A program made the translations under genes and the position numbers. A DNA stretch of 64,000 bases from Oceanicaulis alexandrii DSM 11625 (lineage in GTDB: Bacteria > Pseudomonadota > Alphaproteobacteria > Caulobacterales > Maricaulaceae), in assembly GCF_000420265.1 (NCBI RefSeq), contig NZ_ATUP01000001.1, positions 2,046,001 to 2,110,000 of the forward strand. Direction: 5' to 3'. The stretch's first letter is position 1, and each line of letters opens with the position of its first letter. Under the pieces are notes generated by a model. It was not told the DNA's origin. It saw only the letters and a list, made by a program, of their open reading frames with translations, and searched no databases. Shown one piece after another: positions 22,478 to 29,757 of the stretch.

Positions 22478-23263
22478 ATGAACATCGCGAAGACCGCTGC
22501 TCCTGTGTGCGAAGAAACAGTCTGCCGATGCGCTGAGCTGATCCCTGAGCGGCTGCGGTTCGCGTTTCAGCCGATCATCGACTTCAAGACGCGCACGATC
22601 TTTGCGCAGGAAGCTTTGGTGCGCGGCGCGGAAGGGCAGTCTGCGGGCTCGGTCCTGTCCAAAGTGACCGCAGACAACATGCACGCCTTTGACCGGCATT
22701 GCCGTATCCAGGCGCTCAAATCCGCCAGTACAGCTTTGTCGGATCGGCCTGAGCTGTTGTCTCTGAACACCATGCCCAATGCCGTTTACGATCCCGCGAC
22801 GTGCCTGCGGACCACCCTGGCGGCGGCTTCGGCGAACGGGTTTCCGATCAATCGCATCATGTTCGAGATGACGGAACATGAAGCGGTCAACGACCCCGAC
22901 CATTTCGCCATGATCGTGCGCTCGTACAAGGATATGGGCTTCCTCACGGCGCTGGACGATTTCGGCTCCGGCGGTGCGGGCCTGACCCTTCTCGCGGCTG
23001 TGATGCCAGACATCATCAAGCTGGATATGGCGTTGGTGCGCAATGTTCATATCAGCCCGGTCAAGCGTACGATCCTGGCGGCCATGGTGGACATCTGTGA
23101 GCGCTTTGACATCAAGATCATCGCCGAAGGCATTGAGGTCAAAGCCGAGGCGCGCGCCTTGTTCGATCTGGGAATTCACCTGTTCCAAGGGTATTATTTC
23201 TCCAAACCGCAACTGGACGACGCCCCGGCGATTTCTGACATCAACTGGTCGATCGCAAGCTAG
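22478..23263 (+). CDS. Stand-alone EAL-domain cyclic-di-GMP phosphodiesterase
   Basis: This 261-residue protein is nearly all EAL domain. The signature EALVRG (about residues 47-52), EMTEHEA, DDFGSGGAG, IIKLDMALV and AEGIE are all present, so the metal-binding and catalytic residues appear intact. It should hydrolyse cyclic di-GMP to pGpG. No GGDEF, PAS or membrane segment is present. A short N-terminal tail contains three cysteines (VCEETVCRC), an unusual cluster that could sense metal or redox state. It sits between two minus-strand operons, and its stop overlaps the convergent aldehyde dehydrogenase stop by 4 bp. Confidence 0.9.
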   Translation: MNIAKTAAPVCEETVCRCAELIPERLRFAFQPIIDFKTRTIFAQEALVRGAEGQSAGSVLSKVTADNMHAFDRHCRIQALKSASTALSDRPELLSLNTMPNAVYDPATCLRTTLAAASANGFPINRIMFEMTEHEAVNDPDHFAMIVRSYKDMGFLTALDDFGSGGAGLTLLAAVMPDIIKLDMALVRNVHISPVKRTILAAMVDICERFDIKIIAEGIEVKAEARALFDLGIHLFQGYYFSKPQLDDAPAISDINWSIAS

Positions 23264-24693
23264 CCCGCTTGCAGCTTCTTGAAGAATTCAAACATCTTGC
23301 CGTAGGGCGGGCGGATCAGGCGGCTGGGGTGCCAGACCGGCGCTTCAAACACGCCGCGCTCATGGGTGAAGGTCAGGAACCCGCTTTCCCCGTGATAGCT
23401 GCCATAGCCGGAGGCGCCGACGCCGCCAAACGGCAGGTCTTCCACTGACAGGTGCAGAAGCGGGATGTTGACCGCCGCGCCGCCTGAAATCGTCCGTCCG
23501 AGAAAATCGCGCGCGGTCTGCTTGGACTTGGCGTAGACATAAAGCGCCAGAGGCCGGTCGCGTTCATTGATGAAGCGCGCAGCGTCTTCCAGTCCGTCAT
23601 GCCCCAGAACAGGCAGGATCGGGCCAAAGATCTCTTCCTGCATCAGTTTGGAGTCGAGCGGAGGATTGACCAACACGGTGGGCGGGAAGATGCGTGTATT
23701 GCCGGCATCCGCCTTGTTGAAAGCGAGCTGGTGAACTTCGGCGCCGGCCTGGCGCACTTCTTCGACCATCTCGCTCAAGCGGGCATGATGACGTTCGGAG
23801 ATGATCGCGGTGTAGTCGCCATTGGTGGCCACATCGGGCCACATCTCGCCGGTTTCATGCATCACGGCCTTGGCGAAGTCCTGCTCAGACCCGCGCGGAA
23901 CCAGTGCGTAATCCGGGGCGACGCAGGTCTGGCCGGCGTTCAGGAACTTGCCCCAGGCCAGGGTCTTTGCGGCTTCCGCGCCGTCAAAATCCGGCGCGAC
24001 CACGGCTGGCGATTTGCCGCCCAGCTCCAGCGTCACAGGGGTCAGGTTCTCCGCGGCGGCCTTGGCGACGATGCGCCCCACCTGAGTGGAGCCGGTATAG
24101 AACAGATGGTCAAAGGGCAGGGCGGTGAAGGCGCTCGCCTCTTCCACGCCGCCTTCGATGACCGCCACATGGTCCTCGCTGAACAACTCGCCCAGGGTGG
24201 ACTTGATCAATGCGGCGGTGCGCGGGGTGAACTCACTGGGCTTGATCATCACCCGGCAGCCCGCTGCGAGCGCGGCGACCAGCGGGGCGAAGGCCAGCTG
24301 CATGGAATAGTTCCACGGTGAGACGATGCCGACCACGCCCTTGGGTTCACGCCGCACATAGGCCTTGCCCGGCGCCAGCGTCATTGGCACCGAGACAGGC
24401 TTTGAGCTCGCCCATTTGGTCAGATGCTGGCGGCTGTGTTTGGCCGTGGCGATAGTGAAGCCCAGCTCCGCCAACGCGGTTTCAGACTTGGAGCGTCGAC
24501 CGAAATCGGCGTCGATGGCGGCGGCGAACTCGTCGCCACGGGTTTTGACCAGCTCTTCGATCTTCTCCAGATCCGCTTTGCGGTCAGAGAGCGGGCGATG
24601 GCGTTCAGCTTCGAACGCCGCCTTCTGCTGATGAAAGATCGCCTGCATGGCGTCGATGGAGCCCGTGGCGGTCTGCATATTGGTGTCAGGCAT
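23260..24693 (-). CDS. Coniferyl-type aldehyde dehydrogenase
   Basis: This 477-residue NAD(P)-dependent aldehyde dehydrogenase belongs to the coniferyl/aliphatic aldehyde branch (CalB-like). Motifs are SPWNYSMQLAFAPLVAALAAGC, FYTGSTQVGR, the catalytic-base segment TLELGGKSP, and the catalytic cysteine in NAGQTCVAPDY. It lacks the C-terminal NAD-specific extension, as usual for this branch. The ATG at 24693 is preceded by GGAGACAG; the longer open frame runs into the GMC gene. It is the third gene of an esterase, alcohol oxidase/dehydrogenase, aldehyde dehydrogenase operon, so it probably oxidises the aldehyde made by the GMC enzyme. Confidence 0.9.
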   Translation of the reverse strand: MPDTNMQTATGSIDAMQAIFHQQKAAFEAERHRPLSDRKADLEKIEELVKTRGDEFAAAIDADFGRRSKSETALAELGFTIATAKHSRQHLTKWASSKPVSVPMTLAPGKAYVRREPKGVVGIVSPWNYSMQLAFAPLVAALAAGCRVMIKPSEFTPRTAALIKSTLGELFSEDHVAVIEGGVEEASAFTALPFDHLFYTGSTQVGRIVAKAAAENLTPVTLELGGKSPAVVAPDFDGAEAAKTLAWGKFLNAGQTCVAPDYALVPRGSEQDFAKAVMHETGEMWPDVATNGDYTAIISERHHARLSEMVEEVRQAGAEVHQLAFNKADAGNTRIFPPTVLVNPPLDSKLMQEEIFGPILPVLGHDGLEDAARFINERDRPLALYVYAKSKQTARDFLGRTISGGAAVNIPLLHLSVEDLPFGGVGASGYGSYHGESGFLTFTHERGVFEAPVWHPSRLIRPPYGKMFEFFKKLQAG

Positions 24694-24704
24694 GAGGCTG
24701 TCTC

Positions 24705-26312
24705 CTAGCTCGCACGGATCATATCGGCGGCGCGTGTGGCGATCATGATGGTGGGCGCATTGGTGTTGCCGCCGACTATACGCGGCATGACGGACGCATC
24801 CACCACGCGCAGGCTTTTCACGCCGCGCACCCGGCATTGCGGATCGGTGACAGAGAGCGCTCCGCCCCCCATCGCGCAGGTTGAGGTGGGATGGTAGAGC
24901 GTCTCGGCACGTTGGCGGACTTCATCAGTCAGACTGGCCCGGCCCGCGCGGGGGTCTGCAGGCAGGTCAAGATGATCAAACTCGCCATCGAACGCGCTGC
25001 TGAGCAGCAGGTCGCGCGCGATCTCCAGGCAGTCCGTCATCACCTCAACATCTTCCTCATGGTCGAGATAGTTGGGATCAATGCGGATCGGCGCGCGCGG
25101 GTCCGCACTGTCCAGCCTGAGCCGTCCGGTGCTTTGCGGATAGAGGTGACAGGCGTGCAGGCTGATCCCGTGTCCTGTCAGGGTGTCACGACCGTGCGGG
25201 CTGGCCAGCGCCGGGATGAACACCAGCTGGATGTCGGGTAGATCCCGCGCCCGGCTGGAGCGCACAAACCCGCAGCCCTGGACCGGGTTGACGGTGAACT
25301 TGCCGGTGCCGGTTAGCGCCCACTGCATCACATCACGGGCCGTGGCGGGAAATTTGCGCGCTGAATAGCCAATCGAGGTCGCTGATTTTGTTCGGGCGCG
25401 CGCAAGAATGTCGAGATGATCCTGAAGGTTTTCACCGACGCCGGGCGCATCGTGTTCGACGCTGATTCCGTGCTCGCGCAAATGGTCGGCCGGGCCGATG
25501 CCTGACAGCATCAGAAGATGGGGCGAATTGATCGCCCCGCCTGACAGGATCACTTCGTGCTTGGCGGTGACGGTGCGCATCTCGCCGTCGGTCTCGATCA
25601 GCACGCCTTGGGCTTCACCCTTCTCGATCACGATGCGATGGGCCAGGGCGCCGGTGACGACGGTCAGATTGGGGCGGTTCATTGCGGGTTTGAGAAAGGC
25701 GTCCGCCGCAGACCAGCGTTTGCCGCCTTTTTGGGTCACCTGATAAGGGCCGAACCCTTCCTGCCGAGCGCCGTTATGATCCGGATTGTCAGGAATCTGG
25801 CGCTGGCGGCAGGCCTCGAAATAGCGCTCGGTCAGCGGATTGAGCGGACCAATGGTCTTCACGTTCAGCGGGCCGCCCTGACCGTGAAAGGGCGCGCCAT
25901 GGTTTTCGTTGTTTTCGACAGACTTGAAGGCCTCCAGCGCCGCATCGCCATTCCAGCCTTCGGCGCCGTACGTGCTTTCCCAATCGTCGTAATTCTCTAG
26001 CGCGCCGCGCATGTAATGCATGGCGTTGATCGAAGAGGAGCCGCCCAGCGCCTTGCCGCGCGGCCAGTAGAGCTTGCGGTCGCCGAGATTTTTCTGCGGT
26101 TCGGTCCAGTAATCCCAGTTGATCGCCGGGTTGGTGATGGCGAACTGCAGCAGCATGGGCGTCTTGATGACGGCCTTGTTGTCGGATCCGCCAGCTTCCA
26201 GAACGCAGACGGTCACGTCGCGATCCTGGCTGAGTCGGTCGGCGAGCACGCATCCCGCCGAGCCGGCCCCGACGATCACATAATCAAACTCCATGTCGTC
26301 TGCGCGGCTCAT
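24705..26312 (-). CDS. GMC-family choline/alcohol dehydrogenase-like flavoprotein
   Basis: This 535-residue FAD enzyme of the glucose-methanol-choline family carries the dinucleotide motif DYVIVGAGSAGCVLADRLS at the start and the first GMC signature WPRGKALGGSSSINAMHYMRG. The substrate domain follows, and the C-terminal end is LRVVDASVMPRIVGGNTNAPTIMIATRAADMI. The branch includes choline dehydrogenase and the alcohol dehydrogenase AlkJ of alkane degraders. Its start overlaps the upstream hydrolase stop as ATGA at 26309-26312, with GGAGAG as ribosome site. With the neighbouring aldehyde dehydrogenase it should convert a primary alcohol to the acid. Confidence 0.9.
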   Translation of the reverse strand: MSRADDMEFDYVIVGAGSAGCVLADRLSQDRDVTVCVLEAGGSDNKAVIKTPMLLQFAITNPAINWDYWTEPQKNLGDRKLYWPRGKALGGSSSINAMHYMRGALENYDDWESTYGAEGWNGDAALEAFKSVENNENHGAPFHGQGGPLNVKTIGPLNPLTERYFEACRQRQIPDNPDHNGARQEGFGPYQVTQKGGKRWSAADAFLKPAMNRPNLTVVTGALAHRIVIEKGEAQGVLIETDGEMRTVTAKHEVILSGGAINSPHLLMLSGIGPADHLREHGISVEHDAPGVGENLQDHLDILARARTKSATSIGYSARKFPATARDVMQWALTGTGKFTVNPVQGCGFVRSSRARDLPDIQLVFIPALASPHGRDTLTGHGISLHACHLYPQSTGRLRLDSADPRAPIRIDPNYLDHEEDVEVMTDCLEIARDLLLSSAFDGEFDHLDLPADPRAGRASLTDEVRQRAETLYHPTSTCAMGGGALSVTDPQCRVRGVKSLRVVDASVMPRIVGGNTNAPTIMIATRAADMIRAS

Positions 26313-27592
26313 TGCGGCTCTCCGTCCTGAGACTGAACCTCGCCTTCCATCGGAGGCGTCATGGGGGCTGTGGACGAAGCAGGCGTCAGCGGCGCGACGG
26401 TCTCGGCGATGGCGCGAAAGACGGCTGTCATTTCTACGTTCCGCTCGCCCCAGTCCGCATCGCCGGCATTCTGGGCGATCACCAGATCACGGTTGCGATC
26501 CATCCAGATATACTGGCCGAACACCCCGGCGGCGTAGAATTCACGGTCATAGTTTTCCGGGATCCAGAAGTGCAGTCCATAGCCGCGATGGGCGTAGCGG
26601 CTGGCGCCGGGCTCATGCGACGGCGTGGGCGGCGTGGACACCAGATCCACCCAGCCTTCCGGCAACAGGCGTTCGCCGTTCCAGACGCCGTCCTGCAGGT
26701 AGAGCTGGCCGAGGCGCGCATAATCCTCGCTGCTGGCCTGCAGGCAGCAATACCCGATGGCGACCCCTTCAGGGCCCGGCTTGTGCTGCAGCCAGGTCGC
26801 CGGATCGCTCATGCCGAGTGGTTCCCACAGCTCCCGCTGCATGATTTCGGCGAGGCGGCCCTCATAGACGCCACGCACGACCGCCGACAGCACATGGGAG
26901 TTGGGGCTGATATAATGAAAATCCTCGCCCGGCTCACGATCGCGCTCGATCAGAGCAATCATGTCGTCGGGATTGCGGCGCATGATGAAGGCGTTGAAAA
27001 AGAGCGGCCGCACATCGGAGGGGGCGTCGGCGCTATATTCCTCGTTAAACGCCATGCCCGACGACATCATCAGGAGATGGCGCAGGCTGGTCGCGCCATA
27101 ATCAGTCCCGGCAAATTGCGGCGCATACCGGTCCACCCGGTCGTCCAGGCTCTCGATCAGGCCTTCATGCAGCGCCTTGCCGATCAAGGTGGCGACAAAG
27201 GACTTGCCCACAGACCAGGATGTGAAACGTGACTGGGCGTCCGCCTCATACGCATAGGTCTGGGCGATCACCTCGCCGTCAGACAGCACGGTCAAACCAG
27301 TGACTTTGGCTTCGGCGAGGTATTCGGCGAGCGTTTTGGTTTCGCCTTGCCATTCATAAGTGATGTCGAGCGATTGAACGTCGCGAGGGAAAGGCGAGGG
27401 CGCGACGGCGTCGATCCCGGTGCTCGGCAGGAATTCGTCCATGCGCTGATAGGTCAGCGGATACTGGTCCGGGTCGTCCAGCGACCGGATCTTGGCCGGC
27501 GCATAATCGGACCAGGGTCTGTAATACCAGCCTGCGCCCACGAGCCCGAGCAAAACCAACGCGCCCACTACGGCTGTCAGGAAACGCTTCAT
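26309..27592 (-). CDS. Beta-lactamase-fold serine hydrolase/esterase, membrane anchored
   Basis: This 427-residue protein has an N-terminal hydrophobic anchor (MKRFLTAVVGALVLLGLVGAGWYY) and a beta-lactamase/esterase domain. The SxxK nucleophile motif is FTSWSVGKSF; the YxN-like motif may be in HYISPNSHV; HRGYGLHFW occupies the KTG-like region. The C-terminus is rich in Pro, Thr and Glu. Members act as esterases, D-aminopeptidases or peptidoglycan-related hydrolases. As the first gene of an operon with alcohol and aldehyde dehydrogenases, ester hydrolysis yielding an alcohol is the most economical reading. GGGGAGAG precedes the start, and two palindromes lie upstream. Confidence 0.85.
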   Translation of the reverse strand: MKRFLTAVVGALVLLGLVGAGWYYRPWSDYAPAKIRSLDDPDQYPLTYQRMDEFLPSTGIDAVAPSPFPRDVQSLDITYEWQGETKTLAEYLAEAKVTGLTVLSDGEVIAQTYAYEADAQSRFTSWSVGKSFVATLIGKALHEGLIESLDDRVDRYAPQFAGTDYGATSLRHLLMMSSGMAFNEEYSADAPSDVRPLFFNAFIMRRNPDDMIALIERDREPGEDFHYISPNSHVLSAVVRGVYEGRLAEIMQRELWEPLGMSDPATWLQHKPGPEGVAIGYCCLQASSEDYARLGQLYLQDGVWNGERLLPEGWVDLVSTPPTPSHEPGASRYAHRGYGLHFWIPENYDREFYAAGVFGQYIWMDRNRDLVIAQNAGDADWGERNVEMTAVFRAIAETVAPLTPASSTAPMTPPMEGEVQSQDGEPQ

Positions 27593-27604
27593 TTAATCTC
27601 TCCC

Positions 27605-27616
27605 CGAACATGTTCG
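27605..27616. promoter_or_regulatory. 12-bp perfect palindrome next to the ribosome site
   Basis: CGAACATGTTCG is a perfect palindrome touching the GGGGAG ribosome site of the serine-hydrolase operon. It could be an operator or a small RNA hairpin. Its half GAAC recalls the larger operator at 27662, but the spacing differs. Confidence 0.3.
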
Positions 27617-27661
27617 CCCGGTCTCGCCGCAATCTGCGGGGCGGGCAAATCAGTTAGCCTT

Positions 27662-27680
27662 GAGTGAACACCTTTCAGAG
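27662..27680. promoter_or_regulatory. Degenerate palindromic operator, site 2 of 4
   Basis: GAGTGAACACCTTTCAGAG matches 12 of the 15 core positions of the perfect site at 16308 (GTGAACGCCGTTCAC). The left half is intact and the right half is altered. It lies about 70 bp upstream of the serine hydrolase/GMC/aldehyde dehydrogenase operon start at 27592. Confidence 0.4.
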
Positions 27681-27728
27681 AGTGAGCGCCAGTCAAAACC
27701 GGCTGTCCATGTCTGCGCGGGCGCGCGG

Positions 27729-28877
27729 TCACTCCGCCGGTGTCAGCCGCAAAACCTGACCGTCCGGGGATTCCGCCAGCAGCCAGATTGCGCCATCCGG
27801 ACCATTGAGCACCTGTCGGATTCTTTGCCCGCGCTCGGCGAGCAGGCGCTCTTCGCCAACCACGACGCCGTCTTCCAGATCCAGCCTGTGCAGCGCCTGG
27901 CCCGCCAGCGCTGACACCAGCAGATCGCCACGCCAGTCGGCGAAGAGGTCGCCGTCATAAAGCGCCATCCCGCTGGGTGCGATTGAGGGCGTCCACACCC
28001 ATTCCGGCGCGTCAAAGCCTTCATGGTCGAAGAAAGGCGAGATGCGCGCGCCATTGTAATCCAGGCCCATGGTGGCGATCGGCCAACCGGCGTTGGCGCC
28101 GGCGTTCAGCGCGTTCAGCTCGTCCCCGCCTTGCGGACCGTGCTCATGGGTCCAGATCGTACCCGTTGCGGCGTCCAGCGCGATGCCTTGCATATTGCGA
28201 TGGCCATAGCTGTAGACATAGGCCGCGGCCCCGCCTTCATCGGCGAAGGGATTGTCGGTCGGCGCCGAACCGTCCGTGTTCAGCCGCAGCACGGCGCCCA
28301 GATGATTGCTGCGCACCTGGGCCTCTTCGCGGTAGGCGAAGCCTTCTCCGGCGGTCATTAAAAGCGTGCCGTCCGGCAAAAAAGCCAACCGTGCGCCATA
28401 ATGAGCGCTTGTGCTGCGCAAGGGGTCGGCGCGGAAAATCGTTTCGCCATCCACCAGACGGTCCGCTTCGAGCCGGGCGCGATAGAGCGCGGGCGTATTG
28501 GCGTCCGCCGTTCCGGAGGCATAGCTGAGATAAACGACGCCCGAAGTTTCAAAGTCCGGGCTCAGCGCCAGGTCGAACAGTCCGGCCTGCCCTTCGGCGA
28601 AGACGTCATCCGGGCCGCCCGGCACATCGCTCAGCACGCCATCGCGGAGGTGTTTAACGCCGCCATTGCGTTCGCTGATCAACGCGGACCCATCGGGCAG
28701 GAAGGCCATGTCCCAGGGGGTGAGCAGGCCGTCCGCGATCAGTTCGACCTGATAGCTTGCAGGGTCGAGATCATCCGCAGGCGGCGCCGCTTCAGGCGCT
28801 TGGGAACAGGCGCTGACGGCGCCGAGAACAAGCGCGAGCCCGGTCGGGGCGATGACGGATTGGATCAGCCGAATCAT
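27729..28877 (-). CDS. PQQ-dependent soluble aldose sugar dehydrogenase-like lipoprotein
   Basis: This 382-residue lipoprotein has the signal MIRLIQSVIAPTGLALVLGAVSAC, with lipidated Cys24. The rest is a six-bladed beta-propeller of the soluble glucose/aldose sugar dehydrogenase family (E. coli YliI/Asd type): GLLTPWDMAFLPDGSALISERNG, EGQAGLFDLALSPDF, SYGHRNMQGIALD and WTHEHGPQGGDELN. The family uses pyrroloquinoline quinone and calcium to oxidise aldoses in the periplasm. The start at 28877 has GAGGGAA upstream; the longer frame has no signal peptide. It is divergent from a small membrane protein gene. No pqq synthesis genes are in the window. Confidence 0.85.
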   Translation of the reverse strand: MIRLIQSVIAPTGLALVLGAVSACSQAPEAAPPADDLDPASYQVELIADGLLTPWDMAFLPDGSALISERNGGVKHLRDGVLSDVPGGPDDVFAEGQAGLFDLALSPDFETSGVVYLSYASGTADANTPALYRARLEADRLVDGETIFRADPLRSTSAHYGARLAFLPDGTLLMTAGEGFAYREEAQVRSNHLGAVLRLNTDGSAPTDNPFADEGGAAAYVYSYGHRNMQGIALDAATGTIWTHEHGPQGGDELNALNAGANAGWPIATMGLDYNGARISPFFDHEGFDAPEWVWTPSIAPSGMALYDGDLFADWRGDLLVSALAGQALHRLDLEDGVVVGEERLLAERGQRIRQVLNGPDGAIWLLAESPDGQVLRLTPAE

Positions 28878-28977
28878 GATGGTTCCCTCACGCGTGTGTT
28901 TGCGGCACTCTCGCTTTAATCGCGAGTTCAAAGCACTATGAGCGCTATGACCGGTGCGCGCAAAGGGGGAATGGGCC

Positions 28978-29433
28978 ATGACGATATTGCGGGTTTTCGG
29001 CGCCTATCTGGCGACAGTGCTGGTTCTGGTGGCCTTGGCCGTCATAGCGCAAAGCCTGTTCGTACTGGCGGGGTTGATGGCGGTCGGCGCGGAAATCGGC
29101 GCAGCGGATGCACTCTCCATGGTCGTTGATGACCTGACCGGATTGGGGCCGCTCTATGCGATCTTCATTGCGCTCGGGTTGGCGATCGCCCTGCCGGTCG
29201 CCGCGCTGGCCGGGCGCGTGCTGCCCGTGCCGCGCGGATGGGTGTTCAGCGCGGCTGGGCTGGTGTGCATGCTGGTGATGCTGACCTTGATGAAAGAGGT
29301 GTTTTTCGGGGTGCAGGTTATTGCGGGCGCGCGCAGCATGGCGGGGCTGCTCACCCAGGCGGTCATGGGCGGCCTAGCGGGGGTGGTCTTCGTCCTTCTG
29401 ACCGCGCCGCCGCGGTCCAGACACACAGCATAA
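28978..29433 (+). CDS. Four-helix membrane protein, unknown function
   Basis: This 151-residue hydrophobic protein has about four transmembrane helices (about residues 5-35, 55-80, 85-105 and 120-142) and few polar loops. I recognise no family. The ATG at 28978 follows AGGGGGA; an in-frame non-ATG start 24 bp upstream is less likely. It is divergent from the PQQ-type sugar dehydrogenase gene. Confidence 0.6.
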   Translation: MTILRVFGAYLATVLVLVALAVIAQSLFVLAGLMAVGAEIGAADALSMVVDDLTGLGPLYAIFIALGLAIALPVAALAGRVLPVPRGWVFSAAGLVCMLVMLTLMKEVFFGVQVIAGARSMAGLLTQAVMGGLAGVVFVLLTAPPRSRHTA

Positions 29434-29757
29434 AAGACTGATTCCTAAGCCGAACGATGGCGGCACGGTCTCAAGGCGCATGATGCGGCGATGAATGCCT
29501 GTCATGCCTGATAGCATGATCTATTGTGCGCAGCATAAAATCATTATCTCAAAAAACATAAGCTATCTCAGGTATATAAGGATAATGCTGCACTGCACGC
29601 TATGGCTGCGCCTGTGCTGTTTGCGCAACGCTTGGCTGGTCTTGAGAAGAAGTTTGCATGACAAAATGATCAAAGCCTGCATAAGCTAAGCGTAAGTGCG
29701 GACAGCGATCCTACACAGAATATCGCGACGCCAGACCTATCAGGGGAGGAGACCTGT
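29434..29757. other. 324-bp leader before TonB receptor with an AT-rich core
   Basis: No convincing gene is present. Bases 29520-29600 are much richer in A and T than the surroundings (stretches such as CATAAAATCATTATCTC and GGTATATAAGGATAATG), and GCATGAT occurs twice (29478 and 29514). This is probably the promoter and regulatory region of the receptor gene at 29758. I could not fix a promoter or a named operator such as a Fur box. Confidence 0.4.

Noticed and set aside
29495-29689. A 64-codon plus-strand frame in the AT-rich leader before the TonB receptor
   Set aside because: No ribosome site, odd Cys/Leu/Ile-rich composition and location in a regulatory region; more likely chance.
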